From Corynebacterium ciconiae DSM 44920 (GTDB lineage Bacteria; Actinomycetota; Actinomycetes; Mycobacteriales; Mycobacteriaceae), in the NCBI RefSeq assembly GCF_030440575.1, contig NZ_CP047189.1, forward strand, positions 1,612,001-1,676,000: a DNA stretch of 64,000 bases, read 5' to 3'. Below are positions 1 to 9,407 of the stretch, one piece after another; the first letter of the stretch is position 1, and each line of letters begins with the position of its first letter. Under the pieces are notes generated by a model. That model made no database searches, had not been told where the DNA came from, and saw nothing but the letters and a program-made list of their open reading frames with translations. A program made the translations under genes and the position numbers.

Positions 1-1
1 C

Positions 2-589
2 CGCTTCGTCTACCAGCATGTGCCGGTGCGATTTCCGCACCTGCTGTGCGGTGTGGGCGCGGTACTCAGCCTGATTAGTGGCTGCGCCATCCTCGCGGCG
101 CGCCAACTGGGCTCGCCGACCATCCATTCCACCGTCACGCTGGCTTCCTTTTATGCCATGCCCATCGCGGCCGTGGCCTGCGCCTTAGGTGGGCTGATGC
201 TGCTGCCGCGCCGCTGCGTTGTGGCCGTGTTTGGCATCACGAGCGGTGCTTTAGCCACCGGCTATATCTCCCTTGGCGCCGATTCCCTGCTCATCCGCGC
301 CGGAGTGGTGGCCACGGCCACCGCCACCTTGCTGTTGAGCGTGTGGAGCATCGTGGATCTGCGCACTTACCGGGCTCGCGGGGCCTGGTCGCTTCGGCTT
401 GCAGCCGCCATCATCACCATGGTGATGAGCTACGCCATTGTCATTGCTGCCACCCCGAGCAGCTGGTGGGCCAGCTACGCCCCGCCCCAGGCCCTAGCAC
501 TGAGCTATATCGCCGCCGCTGCCCTCGGGCTCAGTGGCGGGTTGTCCTACCCCGGGCCCGCCGCACACCACCAGCGCAGCCGCAGCTAG
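2..589 (+). CDS. Integral membrane protein, C-terminal part (5' truncated by the window edge)
   Basis: The frame is open to the left edge, and codons for RFVYQHV precede the first possible start (GTG at 20), so this is probably the end of a longer gene. The visible part is almost all hydrophobic, with about six membrane segments joined by very short loops and a basic C-terminal tail (HHQRSRS). No catalytic or transport motif is visible and I recognise no family. It converges on cobQ, whose stop is 35 bp away, so the two are not co-transcribed. A GTG start at 20 giving a complete 189-residue protein cannot be excluded. Confidence 0.6.
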   Translation, partial: RFVYQHVPVRFPHLLCGVGAVLSLISGCAILAARQLGSPTIHSTVTLASFYAMPIAAVACALGGLMLLPRRCVVAVFGITSGALATGYISLGADSLLIRAGVVATATATLLLSVWSIVDLRTYRARGAWSLRLAAAIITMVMSYAIVIAATPSSWWASYAPPQALALSYIAAAALGLSGGLSYPGPAAHHQRSRS

Positions 590-624
590 GCTCAGCCCAC
601 ACGCAGCGACTGCACGTGATCCTC

Positions 625-2067
625 CTAGCCGCGCGGTAAGTCCACCCCAAGATCCGCGCACAGCTGCTCTACATCCCAGTGCTGTTCCACCGTGTCAGCA
701 ATCAGGTTAAGCTGCCGCATGCGCTCAGCCGCAAAGGAGGTATCGCTGCTGACAACAAAGCCTGGCTTTTCGGCAGCCTGAGCGACCCACGCAAGCACCT
801 CACGGCGGGTGGCATCATCTTCGAGCAGACCGTGAACATGAGTGCCGCGGCACAGCTCGGTGGCGCAGCCCTCCCCGTCGATCCACGGCTGCTCGGTGGA
901 GTTTTTGACCTGCCCGTGGTGGATCTCGTAGCCGCCGCGCGGGGTGCGCGTGAGGGTTTTGCGTTCTTGGAACTCGATGGTGGCGTCGAAAAGCCCCAGC
1001 CCTTCTGCCTCGCCTGGGCCTTCCACGCCGTCGATAATGCGCCGGCACATCATTTGGAAGCCGCCGCAGATACCGATCGTAGGGCCGCTGCGCTGCACAA
1101 TCGCATCGGCGATGCCGTGTGCGCGCAGCCAGTGCAGATCAGCCACGGTGGACTTGGAACCTGGCAGCACCACGAGATCAGCGGAGGCTATCTCATCTGG
1201 GTCCACGCTCCACGTGACGGTCACTCCCGGTTCGCAGGCCAGAGCCTCCACATCGGTGGCATTCGACACCCGCGGCAGGCGTACCGCCGCCACCCGCAGC
1301 CGCTGGGTGCCCAGCGCCTTGGTGGGCGGCCCCACCGGCGCGCCGATAACTGATTGCAGGGAGTCCTCCGCATCGAGCCACAGCCCGTGAATATAGGGCA
1401 GCACCGCCACGGTGGGAACCCCAGTGAGCCGCTGCAGCTCCTCCAGCCCGGGATCGAGGAGGCGTTGATCGCCGCGGAACTTGTTGATCACAAAACCGAC
1501 GATGCGCGCGCGGTCCTCGTTTTGGACGATGGCATGGGTGCCGTAGAGATGGGCCAACACTCCCCCGCGGTCAATATCGCCAACCACATACACTGGCAGA
1601 TCCGCCGCCTCCGCGAGACCGAAATTGGCCACATCGGTGGCGCGCAAGTTGATCTCCGCCGGGGATCCGGCCCCCTCGCACACCACGATGTCATAGCGAG
1701 ACTGCAGATCCTTCAGCGCGGCCGCCGCCACCTCACGCAGGTGCCGACGGTGCTCCACATAGGAGGTGGCCGATACCTGCCCTTGGGCAATGCCACGCAC
1801 CACGAGCTGGGAGGTCCGATCGGATCCGGGTTTAAGCAGAATGGGGTTGAAGTCCACGTGCGGCTCGAGCCCGCAGGCAGCCGCCTGCATCGCTTGGGCA
1901 CGACCAATCTCCCCACCGGTGGGACACACCGCCGAGTTATTGGACATATTCTGGGCCTTAAACGGCGCCACGGCGAGGCCCCGACGGCTGAGCGCGCGGC
2001 ACAACCCAGCGGCGATGATGGACTTGCCGGCATCGGAGGTGGTGCCGGCGATCAACAGAGCTACCAC
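625..2067 (-). CDS. cobQ: Cobyric acid synthase (adenosylcobyrinate a,c-diamide amidotransferase)
   Basis: The family makes four glutamine- and ATP-dependent amidations of adenosylcobyrinic acid a,c-diamide, a late step of cobalamin synthesis in the cytosol. The 480 residues begin with the dethiobiotin-synthetase-like P-loop GTTSDAGKS (8-16). They end with a class-I glutamine amidotransferase domain: nucleophile Cys334 in GICGGFQMM and His412 in GTHVHG. The length is normal for CobQ and far longer than GatD, the CobQ-like amidotransferase that partners MurT. The start is a GTG 20 bp after the map stop, so the gene probably reads through from map. The ribosome binding site is weak. No other cobalamin gene and no cobalamin riboswitch are in the window. 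Confidence 0.93.
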   Translation of the reverse strand: MVALLIAGTTSDAGKSIIAAGLCRALSRRGLAVAPFKAQNMSNNSAVCPTGGEIGRAQAMQAAACGLEPHVDFNPILLKPGSDRTSQLVVRGIAQGQVSATSYVEHRRHLREVAAAALKDLQSRYDIVVCEGAGSPAEINLRATDVANFGLAEAADLPVYVVGDIDRGGVLAHLYGTHAIVQNEDRARIVGFVINKFRGDQRLLDPGLEELQRLTGVPTVAVLPYIHGLWLDAEDSLQSVIGAPVGPPTKALGTQRLRVAAVRLPRVSNATDVEALACEPGVTVTWSVDPDEIASADLVVLPGSKSTVADLHWLRAHGIADAIVQRSGPTIGICGGFQMMCRRIIDGVEGPGEAEGLGLFDATIEFQERKTLTRTPRGGYEIHHGQVKNSTEQPWIDGEGCATELCRGTHVHGLLEDDATRREVLAWVAQAAEKPGFVVSSDTSFAAERMRQLNLIADTVEQHWDVEQLCADLGVDLPRG

Positions 2068-2087
2068 GAGAGTTCTTGTGCCCGTTC

Positions 2088-2993
2088 CTAGCTATCGCTG
2101 AGCGACTCGGCAGGGCTATCGCTATCTTCGTCGGGCAGGGTGAGGATCTCGTTGCCTTCCTCGGTGATCACGATTGTGTGCTCGAACTGGGCGCTGTAGG
2201 CACCGTCGGTGGATTGCACCACCCAGCCGTCCTCCCACACCTCGTAGTCGAGCCCGCCCAGGTTGATCATCGGCTCAATCGTCAGCGTCATACCCGGCTC
2301 GAGCACATCGCGATAGGCCTGGGAATCGTAGTGCAGAACCACGAGACCGTTGTGGAAGGTGGGTCCCACCCCGTGGCCGGTGAAGTCGCGCACCACGGAG
2401 TAGCCGAATCGCTTGGCATAGGATTCGATAACGCGGCCAATCACGTTGATTTCTCGGCCCGGCTTGGCCACCTTGATGCCACGCATCATCGCTTCCTTGG
2501 TGCGTTCCACCAGCAGCCGGTGCTCTTCGGAGACCTCGCCGGCAAGGAAGGTGGCGTTCGTATCGCCGTGCACGCCATGTTTGAAAGCAGTGATATCCAC
2601 ATTCACGATGTCGCCGTCCTCGATCACCGTGGCGTCCGGAATCCCGTGGCAGACGATCTCATTGACCGAGGTGCAGCACGACTTCGGAAAGCCCCGATAC
2701 CCCAGGGTGGAGGGATAGGCACCGAAGTCACACATGTACTCATGGGCAATGCGGTCCAAGGTATCGGTGGTTACTCCCGGGGTGACGGCCTTGCCCACCT
2801 CGCGCAGGGCATTGGCAGCGATTTTCGAGGCTTCACGCATGGCCTCGATGGTCTCTGGGGTCTGCACATAGGGCTCGCCGATGGCCTCCTGTACCTCGTC
2901 CTTCCACGCATACTCGGGGCGAGCGATACGCTCCGGCACAGTGCGAATAGGGCTCTTGCGGGCAGGTACTTGCAAACGGCGGCGTTGAGTCAT
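2088..2993 (-). CDS. map: Methionine aminopeptidase, type I with N-terminal extension
   Basis: It removes the initiator methionine from nascent proteins in the cytosol. The 301-residue protein has the five metal ligands of the family: the two Asp in [19 protein letters not shown], His in the [11 protein letters not shown] block, Glu in TIEPMI and Glu in FEHTIVIT. The first 45 residues form an actinobacterial extension with Pro/Arg-rich sequence ([14 protein letters not shown]) that resembles the ribosome-binding, SH3-ligand-like end of mycobacterial MapB. The frame is open further upstream, but family similarity begins at the ATG at 2993. A TAGTAT box ends exactly 7 nt before that ATG, which suggests a leaderless transcript. 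The C-terminus is acidic and Ser-rich. Confidence 0.95.
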   Translation of the reverse strand: MTQRRRLQVPARKSPIRTVPERIARPEYAWKDEVQEAIGEPYVQTPETIEAMREASKIAANALREVGKAVTPGVTTDTLDRIAHEYMCDFGAYPSTLGYRGFPKSCCTSVNEIVCHGIPDATVIEDGDIVNVDITAFKHGVHGDTNATFLAGEVSEEHRLLVERTKEAMMRGIKVAKPGREINVIGRVIESYAKRFGYSVVRDFTGHGVGPTFHNGLVVLHYDSQAYRDVLEPGMTLTIEPMINLGGLDYEVWEDGWVVQSTDGAYSAQFEHTIVITEEGNEILTLPDEDSDSPAESLSDS

Positions 2994-3020
2994 GCCCCTT
3001 ATACTAGGCCCGCGAGCAAC

Positions 3021-3033
3021 GCTTATCGACGCC
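3021..3033 (+). repeat. Copy 1 of the 13-bp motif GCTTATCGACGCC (intergenic)
   Basis: Exact copy between ispG and map, 28 bp upstream of the map start. It is followed by GCCCTC, similar to the flank of the copy at 34962. It has no inverted-repeat structure of its own. Confidence 0.6.
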
Positions 3034-3170
3034 GCCCTCCCCCACCCACCCCACGGGCTTCCCATCAGGGCCAACGCCGAGGCCGTCCTTGCTTGGATAG
3101 CAGTCAGCCCCCTTGAGGTGTGCACGCTCATGGGGGCTGAAAACAACTGCACTGACTGCAGCTGGTGGGC

Positions 3171-4325
3171 TTAGCTCACCGTTACAGAGGGCGAGCCCGA
3201 TTCGGTGTCTTCCATGGTCTCGGCGATGCGGGTGGCTTCCTCGATCAGGGTTTCCACGATCTTGGATTCCGGCACGGTCTTAATCACCTCGCCCTTGACG
3301 AAGATCTGTCCCTTTCCATTACCGGAGGCCACACCAAGATCGGCGTCGCGTGCCTCGCCTGGCCCGTTGACCACACAGCCCATCACGGCAACGCGCAACG
3401 GCACCTCGAAGCCTTCTAGGCCAGCGGTGACTTCCTCCGCCAGGGTGTAGACATCCACCTGGGCGCGGCCACAGGAGGGGCAGGACACGATCTCCAGCTT
3501 GCGGGGGCGCAGATTCAGCGACTGCAGGATCTGATCGCCCACCTTGATCTCCTCCACCGGATCGGCGGACAGGGACACGCGGATGGTATCGCCGATGCCT
3601 TCGGCCAGAAGCGCACCAAAGGCCACCGAAGACTTAATGGTGCCTTGGAAGGCGGGGCCGGCCTCGGTAACACCCAAGTGCAGCGGATAGTCCGTCTGCG
3701 CGGCGAGCTGACGATAGGCCTCCACCATCACCACTGGGTCGTTGTGCTTCACCGAGATAGCAATATCGCCGAAGCCGTGCTCCTCGAATAGCCCTGCCTC
3801 CCATACCGCGGACTCCACCAGGGCCTCTGGTGTGGCCTTGCCGTACTTTTCCAAGAAGCGCTTATCCAGCGAGCCGGCGTTGACACCAATGCGGATGGGA
3901 ATGCCGGCATCGCCGGCGGCCTTGGCCACTTCCTTTACGCGACCATCAAACTCACGGATATTACCGGGATTGACACGCACGGCGGCACAGCCGGCGTCGA
4001 TAGCGGCGAAAATGTATTTTGGCTGGAAGTGGATATCGGCCACCACGGGGATGGGCGACTTCTTCGCAATGGCGGGCAGCGCCTCCGCGTCCACCGTCTT
4101 GGGGCAGGCGACGCGCACAATATCGCAGCCCGACGCCGTCAGCTGGGCGATCTGCTGCAGCGTGGAGTTAATATCGTGCGTCTTGGTTGTCGTCATCGAC
4201 TGCACGGAGATGGGATAATCGGATCCCACACCCACATCGCCCACCATGATCTGGCGGGTGGTGCGACGCGGAGCGAGGGTGGGCAGCGGGGCATCCGGCA
4301 TGCCGAGACCGATCGGGGTACTCAC
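3171..4325 (-). CDS. ispG: 4-hydroxy-3-methylbut-2-enyl-diphosphate synthase (flavodoxin/ferredoxin type)
   Basis: IspG (GcpE) converts methylerythritol cyclodiphosphate to HMBPP, the penultimate MEP-pathway step, using a [4Fe-4S] cluster. The 384-residue protein has the N-terminal TIM-barrel part ([25 protein letters not shown]). Its C-terminal cluster domain carries the cysteines in CPSCGRAQ and [10 protein letters not shown]. The GTG start is preceded by AAGGAG about 9 nt away. It lies 48 bp downstream of rip1, with dxr beyond, so two MEP-pathway enzymes flank a protease in one transcription unit, as in M. tuberculosis. The 177-bp gap to map holds no gene. Confidence 0.96.
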   Translation of the reverse strand: MSTPIGLGMPDAPLPTLAPRRTTRQIMVGDVGVGSDYPISVQSMTTTKTHDINSTLQQIAQLTASGCDIVRVACPKTVDAEALPAIAKKSPIPVVADIHFQPKYIFAAIDAGCAAVRVNPGNIREFDGRVKEVAKAAGDAGIPIRIGVNAGSLDKRFLEKYGKATPEALVESAVWEAGLFEEHGFGDIAISVKHNDPVVMVEAYRQLAAQTDYPLHLGVTEAGPAFQGTIKSSVAFGALLAEGIGDTIRVSLSADPVEEIKVGDQILQSLNLRPRKLEIVSCPSCGRAQVDVYTLAEEVTAGLEGFEVPLRVAVMGCVVNGPGEARDADLGVASGNGKGQIFVKGEVIKTVPESKIVETLIEEATRIAETMEDTESGSPSVTVS

Positions 4326-4373
4326 AGAGACATTCTCCTTAGAGAGATTTTTGGGCTTTGAATCTAGATGTTA

Positions 4374-5519
4374 TCAGCCGAATAGGCGCACGGGGTTGAC
4401 CACATCGGCGGCGATCATCAGCACACCGATGCCCATCAACAGCGCCCACATGGCCACGATGAGCGGCATAATTGCCGCGTAGTTGGCTGGCCCAGCTGGG
4501 GCGAGGCCACGCAGCCGGCGGATGGCGTCGCGAAGCTTCTCGTAGAACACAATGGCGATGTGACCGCCGTCAAGCGGCACAATAGGCAGCAGGTTAAACA
4601 ACGCCAGGAAGAAGTTCAGGCTGGCGAGCATCATGGCGAAAATGGACCACTGTGAGCGTTGCACGAGTTCACCGCCGACCAAGGAAGCACCCACCACACT
4701 CATCGGCGAGTCCATCTCCCGCTCAGCGCCGAAGATCGACCGCGCCACCCCGGGCAACTTACCCGGCAGGGAGGCCACTCCCTGCCCCGTGGCGTGGAGC
4801 ATTTCCCCGGCATAGTGCAGCGTGGCCGGCACCGCCTCCACGGGACCGTAGCTGAGGTAGAGATCCTCGATGGGGGCATTGACCACCCCGATCACGCCCA
4901 GCTCCGTGCCCTCGACCGTGCGAGTATCCACGTGCACAGTCACGCTCTGCGGCTGCTGCTCGCGCTCGATGCTGAGGGTGATGTCCTCGCCAGGGCGCTG
5001 CTGCACGTAGTCGCGTACATCGGTGAAGGTAGACATCGGCTGCCCGTCGATCGCGCGGATTGTATCCCCTGGGCGCACCCCGGCGGTGGCCGCGGGCCCC
5101 TCGCGCACCTCGCCTACCCGAGCGCTGAGGTCCGGATCGGGATTGGGCAAGCCCGCAGTGGCGGCCACCAGATACAGAGTGAGCATACCGAGGATGAGGT
5201 TCATCAACACCCCGCCCAACAGCACGAAAACACGCTGATACCAAGGCTTGTACATCATCGCCTGCGGGCGTTCCTCCTCGGTGATGGGATCCACCGAAGT
5301 CATCCCCGCGATATCGCAGAACCCGCCGAGCGGTATGGCCTTGAGTCCGTATTCCGTCTCGCCCTTGTGAAAAGACCACAGCGTGGGGCCGAAACCAATG
5401 AAGTAGCGCCGCACCCGCATCCCGCACGAGCGGGCGGCCAGAAGATGACCGAACTCGTGCAACGCGATCGTGATCGCAATTCCGAGTGCGAAGAGCACCA
5501 CACCCACTGTGTAACTCAC
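4374..5519 (-). CDS. rip1: Site-2 (M50) intramembrane zinc metalloprotease, RseP/Rip1 family
   Basis: Members cut membrane-embedded substrates such as anti-sigma factors and cell-division proteins. The 381-residue protein has a first membrane helix with the zinc motif HEFGH (His21, Glu22, His25) and a single PDZ domain around residues 120-210 (GVRPGDTIRAIDGQPMSTF). The second catalytic helix has NLLPIVPLDGGH, whose Asp is the third zinc ligand. Two further membrane helices close the protein. One PDZ rather than two is the actinobacterial Rip1 layout. The start is GTG with a GGTGG-type binding site. It sits between dxr and ispG on the same strand. Substrates cannot be inferred here; the gene name is by homology and position. 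Confidence 0.9.
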   Translation of the reverse strand: MSYTVGVVLFALGIAITIALHEFGHLLAARSCGMRVRRYFIGFGPTLWSFHKGETEYGLKAIPLGGFCDIAGMTSVDPITEEERPQAMMYKPWYQRVFVLLGGVLMNLILGMLTLYLVAATAGLPNPDPDLSARVGEVREGPAATAGVRPGDTIRAIDGQPMSTFTDVRDYVQQRPGEDITLSIEREQQPQSVTVHVDTRTVEGTELGVIGVVNAPIEDLYLSYGPVEAVPATLHYAGEMLHATGQGVASLPGKLPGVARSIFGAEREMDSPMSVVGASLVGGELVQRSQWSIFAMMLASLNFFLALFNLLPIVPLDGGHIAIVFYEKLRDAIRRLRGLAPAGPANYAAIMPLIVAMWALLMGIGVLMIAADVVNPVRLFG

Positions 5520-5586
5520 GATTCCACCGCTTTCTGCCTCGCCATAACCTCTCGCATACTACAGCGCCGTTAAGGCAACTATCCAG

Positions 5587-6750
5587 CTAGCGTGCGCGAC
5601 GAGTGATTGCCTCCTGCGCCAAGGCCCGCGCGGTGTCTTCCACGGCGAGTACATCGGCTAACTCCTGGGGAGGAGATGCGAAATCCTGCGCCTTATCGAC
5701 GATTTCTGCCACCACATCCACAATCTCCGGAAAACGAATGCGACCCTGCACAAACGCCTCCGCAGCCTCCTCATTGGCGGCGTTGTACACCGCAGGCACG
5801 CTGCCGCGACAGGCGGCTGCATGACGAGCCAGCTCCACCGCCGGAAATGCCTCATTATCGACTGGCTCAAATTCCCAGCTGAAGGACTGTGTGAAATCGA
5901 GAGCCGGCTGAGCATCGGCCACCCGCTCTGGCCACGCCAAAGCGTGTGAGATCGGCAGCTTCATCGACGGCGGGGAGGCTTGAGCGATCGTGCAACCATC
6001 CACAAAGGTGACCATCGAGTGGATGATGGACTGCGGATGCACACTCACATCGATAGCCTGCGGATCGATACCGAAAAGATAGCTCGCCTCGATGAGCTCG
6101 AGTCCTTTATTAATAAGGGTGGCGGAGTTCAGCGTATTCATCTGCCCCATCGACCACGTGGGGTGCGCGGCGGCTTGCTCAGGAGTGACATCCCACATGC
6201 GCTGCCTGCTCCAACCACGGAAGGGCCCACCGGAGGCGGTCAACACGAAGCGTGCCACCTCACTAGCCTTACCCGAGCGCAGACACTGGGCCATGGCGGA
6301 GTGCTCCGAGTCCACCGGCACAAGTTGGCCCTCAGCTGCGGCGCGCAGCACGATATCCCCGCCGGCGACCAGCGATTCCTTATTCGCCAGGGCTAGGCGC
6401 GCCCCTGACTCCAACGCCGCCAGCGTGGCCCCCAGCCCCAGCGAGCCAACGAGGCCGTTGAGTACCGTCTCAGCCGACTGGCTGCGCACCAACTCAGCGG
6501 AGGAATCAGGACCAGACAGGACGGTGCCACCGAGCTCGGCGGAGGCGGTGCGTGCCGCGTCCGCATGAGAGACAGCCACCTGTTCGGCCTTCAGGCCCAG
6601 CCGGCGGGCTTGCTCGATGACCGCCCCGACCGAGCGGCCACCGCAGGACAGCCCCACTACCTCAAAGCGATCTGGATTCGCTTCGATGATCTCCATGGCT
6701 TGGGTGCCGATGGAACCAGTACTTCCCAAAAGGATGACGCGAGTCTTCAT
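5587..6750 (-). CDS. dxr: 1-deoxy-D-xylulose 5-phosphate reductoisomerase
   Basis: Dxr (IspC) makes methylerythritol 4-phosphate with NADPH, the committed MEP-pathway step, in the cytosol. Visible motifs are the nucleotide-binding start [11 protein letters not shown], the [10 protein letters not shown] block, the metal-binding VDSEHSA and the loop [10 protein letters not shown]. About 387 residues is normal. I chose the ATG at 6750 (MKTRVILLG) because the family starts there, although its GAAGGA abuts the ATG. A GTG at 6777 adds nine residues and has AAGGG at a better distance, so the true start is undecided. It is upstream of rip1 and ispG and divergent from the DUF2631 gene. Confidence 0.95.
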   Translation of the reverse strand: MKTRVILLGSTGSIGTQAMEIIEANPDRFEVVGLSCGGRSVGAVIEQARRLGLKAEQVAVSHADAARTASAELGGTVLSGPDSSAELVRSQSAETVLNGLVGSLGLGATLAALESGARLALANKESLVAGGDIVLRAAAEGQLVPVDSEHSAMAQCLRSGKASEVARFVLTASGGPFRGWSRQRMWDVTPEQAAAHPTWSMGQMNTLNSATLINKGLELIEASYLFGIDPQAIDVSVHPQSIIHSMVTFVDGCTIAQASPPSMKLPISHALAWPERVADAQPALDFTQSFSWEFEPVDNEAFPAVELARHAAACRGSVPAVYNAANEEAAEAFVQGRIRFPEIVDVVAEIVDKAQDFASPPQELADVLAVEDTARALAQEAITRRAR

Positions 6751-6988
6751 TCCTTCATTCTTGCACCCCGCAGGCACGCAGGCGCCCTTGGATCCGAGGA
6801 AAGCACAGGAGTGGATGCGCCATCGACGTCACGCCGTCATCTCAGCCACAATTCGAGCGCGTGCGAGGGCGCGCAGAGTGGCGTCTGTGGGTGGGACACG
6901 GGGCGAGGAAAACAACTTCCATGCACTCTAAGAATGTGCAAAGATAGACGGAGAACTTTAAGCGTTTACTTAAGAAGGAGTTAAGACT

Positions 6989-7414
6989 GTGTCAGGCGCT
7001 TCCCACCACATCGAGCCGGAAGTCTACAACGGCGTAAGCACCCTCGACGAGCCCTCGGCTAAGTGGGGTTGGCACGATCTCGGTTTGGTCCCCATGCAGA
7101 TCGCCGGCTGGATCTCCGTGTTCTTCCTTCTCGGCTACAACTTCGGTAACCACAAGGGCCATGTGGAGACCATCTGGCTGCTCGTTCTCGCCGCCTTGGT
7201 AGCCATCGCTCTGCTCCTTCAGCTCTTCGCCCCGAAGCTCAACCAAGTGCGCACCGTGACCGCCCACAACAAGCCCGAGGGCCACGAAGAGCCGGTCTGG
7301 ACCTACCAGCAGCACTCCATGACGGGTAAGTACGCCGAGCTGAGCGATTCCCAGCTTCGCGCCCTGAACATCGACCCCTCCACCGTCCCGAACCGCACTG
7401 CCGTAGAAAACTAA
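6989..7414 (+). CDS. DUF2631 family membrane protein
   Basis: This 141-residue protein has a soluble N-terminus of about 35 residues (WGWHDLGLVPMQIAG just before the membrane). Two membrane helices follow at about 35-52 and 61-83, then a polar C-terminal tail of about 55 residues. The pattern and its place next to dxr match the DUF2631 family of Mycobacteriales, which has no known function. The GTG start has GAAGGAG about 8 nt upstream, so it is well supported. It is divergent from dxr across a 238-bp intergenic region and is followed by a strong terminator, so it is probably monocistronic. Confidence 0.8.
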   Translation: MSGASHHIEPEVYNGVSTLDEPSAKWGWHDLGLVPMQIAGWISVFFLLGYNFGNHKGHVETIWLLVLAALVAIALLLQLFAPKLNQVRTVTAHNKPEGHEEPVWTYQQHSMTGKYAELSDSQLRALNIDPSTVPNRTAVEN

Positions 7415-7476
7415 GCGCAGCGCTGTTTTTAAGGTCGCTGGTCCTAGGGGCTTGCTCCTTCACGCAGCACGCAGAT

Positions 7477-7509
7477 ATCCCCCACGCACCAAGGTGGTGC
7501 TTGGGGGAT
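7477..7509 (+). terminator. Rho-independent terminator of the DUF2631 gene
   Basis: Inverted repeat ATCCCCCACGCACC / GGTGCTTGGGGGAT with one mismatch and a short loop, followed by TTTTTA on the plus strand. It lies between the convergent DUF2631 and rlmN genes. Confidence 0.85.
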
Positions 7510-7556
7510 TTTTACTGCCCTGAGGCTGGTGGGCTCTAGCCCTTGGGGATGTGGCG

Positions 7557-8660
7557 CTAGCTGGCCCGCTCTTCTGCGGCGAGCTGCCCGCAGGCCGCGG
7601 CGATCTCCTGGCCGCGGGTATCCCGCACCGTGCAGGGCACGCCCTGGGCTGCGACGCGACGCACGAACTCGTCTTGGCGCTGTTTCGGCGAGGCATCCCA
7701 TTTAGACCCCGGGGTGGGATTGAGCGGAATTACGTTGACATGCACCCGAGAGCCCAAAGCACGGTGGAGCTTCTGACCCAACATATCGGCCCTGAAGTCT
7801 TGATCGTTGATATCTCGGATCAGGGCGTATTCGATGGACACGCGACGACCGGTACGGTCGGCATAGTAGCGGGCGGCATCGAGCACCTCAGCCACCGACC
7901 AGCGATTGTTCACCGGCACGAGGGTGTCGCGCAGCTCATCATCAGGGGTATGCAAGCTCACAGCGAGGGTGACGCTGAGGTTTTCGTCGGCAAGCTTGCG
8001 AATCGCCGGCGCCAGCCCGACCGTAGACACCGTCACATTACGCATGGAGAGGCCGAAGCCTTCGGGCGCTGGTCGAGTGATCTGCTTGACGGCACTGAGT
8101 ACCCGCTTGTAGTTGGCGAGCGGCTCCCCCATGCCCATGAACACCACGTTGGTGAGACGACCACCCTCGTTCTGCATGGTGGCGGCGGCGCGACGCACCT
8201 GATCAACGATCTCGCCGATGGAAAGGTTGCGATCCAAGCCGCCCTGGCCGGTAGCGCAGAAAGGACACGCCATTCCGCAACCGGCTTGGGAGGAAATGCA
8301 CAAGGTGGCCCGGTCTGGGTAGCGCATAAGTACGGATTCCAGCAGGGTGCCGTCATGCAGCCGCCAGAGGGTTTTCTGCGTGGCCCCGCCATCGGCTTCG
8401 GTGACCCGCACCTTCGTCATCAGCTCGGGAAAGAGCGCGTCCTTCACCTTCTGCCGCGCGGACTCGGGCAGATCCGTCATGGTCAAAGGATCGGCCTCGA
8501 GGCGGCCATAGTAGTGCCGAGCGATCTGGTTAACGCGGAACTTCGGCAACCCCAGCTCGGTGACAGCTTCAATGCGCTGATCCTGGTCGAGGTCGGTGAA
8601 GTGACGCGGCGGCATGCCGCGCTTCGGGGCTGTGAACTGGAGGCGAACGGGTTCAGACAT
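7557..8660 (-). CDS. rlmN: 23S rRNA (adenine2503-C2)/tRNA (adenine37-C2) methyltransferase
   Basis: A radical-SAM enzyme that methylates C2 of A2503 in the ribosomal peptidyl-transferase centre and, in some bacteria, A37 of tRNAs. The 367-residue protein has the radical-SAM triad Cys128/Cys132/Cys135 (CGMACPFC). It also has [11 protein letters not shown], the SAM-binding stretch [14 protein letters not shown], and a C-terminal Cys in CTVRDTRG, the expected methyl-carrying cysteine. This is the RlmN signature, and no Cfr-type resistance context is visible. The ATG start is well placed. The gene is divergent from the LapA-domain gene. Confidence 0.95.
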   Translation of the reverse strand: MSEPVRLQFTAPKRGMPPRHFTDLDQDQRIEAVTELGLPKFRVNQIARHYYGRLEADPLTMTDLPESARQKVKDALFPELMTKVRVTEADGGATQKTLWRLHDGTLLESVLMRYPDRATLCISSQAGCGMACPFCATGQGGLDRNLSIGEIVDQVRRAAATMQNEGGRLTNVVFMGMGEPLANYKRVLSAVKQITRPAPEGFGLSMRNVTVSTVGLAPAIRKLADENLSVTLAVSLHTPDDELRDTLVPVNNRWSVAEVLDAARYYADRTGRRVSIEYALIRDINDQDFRADMLGQKLHRALGSRVHVNVIPLNPTPGSKWDASPKQRQDEFVRRVAAQGVPCTVRDTRGQEIAAACGQLAAEERAS

Positions 8661-8805
8661 AGTGAATCCAATTGTTTCACGAGGAAGGTGGGCAGCAGTA
8701 ATCCACTATACTGACAGCGACCACTGGTAGTGTTTGAGGCTTTGGAGACCGTTCTTGGTCGATCTTCAGTACAACCACATTCTTAGCCTGCATGAGGAGA
8801 CAACC

Positions 8806-9276
8806 GTGACCACCCCCGCTGAGCCCAATCCGAACTCGGAGCCGCACCCGCGTATTAATGACGATTCGATCCTGGGATCCTCCCATCCCACGCGCGCCCA
8901 CGACGCCGTAGACGAGCGAGCCGAGTCCTCCTCCGCCCCTGCTCGGCGCGAGGATGCCGACAGCGCCCAGCCGTCCTCCAGCGAGGCCACCGAGTCGGCT
9001 GAGTCCAATGAGAAGGCGAAGAACAAGGTCAACCGCACCATCGCCTCCTCCACTTGGGCTGCATTGATTATCGGCGCCCTGCTACTCATCCTGCTGCTCG
9101 TGTTCATCATGCAAAACCAGCAGGCCGTAGAACTTCAGCTTTTCGCCTGGACCTTCGAGTTCCCTGCTGGGGTGGGCTTCTTGTTGGCTGCGATCGTTGG
9201 CGCACTCATCATGGCCATGGCCGGTATTGTGCGCATGTTTGAGCTGCGCCGACAGGTAAAGAAAGCCGGCCGCTAA
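8806..9276 (+). CDS. LapA-domain (DUF1049) membrane protein
   Basis: This 156-residue protein has a charged, low-complexity N-terminal region of about 80 residues (Ser/Glu/Ala-rich). Two membrane helices follow at about 85-105 and 120-142, with the LapA-type linker FIMQNQQAVELQLFAW between them and a basic end (ELRRQVKKAGR). In Gram-negative bacteria LapA proteins act in envelope biogenesis; the role of actinobacterial members is unknown. The frame is open upstream to 8734, but the GTG at 8806 follows GAGGAGA by about 5 nt and I take it as the start. A strong terminator follows. Confidence 0.78.
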   Translation: MTTPAEPNPNSEPHPRINDDSILGSSHPTRAHDAVDERAESSSAPARREDADSAQPSSSEATESAESNEKAKNKVNRTIASSTWAALIIGALLLILLLVFIMQNQQAVELQLFAWTFEFPAGVGFLLAAIVGALIMAMAGIVRMFELRRQVKKAGR

Positions 9277-9311
9277 GACACCGCGACACGGCTACACATA
9301 TACGCCCAATA

Positions 9312-9348
9312 AAGACGCCCTGAGGTTGATAAAACCTCAGGGCGTCTT
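9312..9348. terminator. Bidirectional rho-independent terminator
   Basis: Perfect 16-bp inverted repeat (AAGACGCCCTGAGGTT and its complement) with a 5-nt loop. It lies between the convergent LapA-domain and MFS genes. The minus strand continues TTTATT, the plus strand TGTGCTTT. Confidence 0.92.
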
Positions 9349-9407
9349 GTGCTTTGTCATCTCGTGCGCGCTAGGAGGACATGCGCCCCGCGTCCGAGGG
9401 CAGCAGC

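Noticed and set aside
8673-8688. parS-like sequence TGTTTCACGAGGAAGG upstream of rlmN
   Set aside because: Only the left half matches the parS consensus TGTTTCACGTGAAACA (12 of 16 overall), and the palindrome is broken. It is probably chance.
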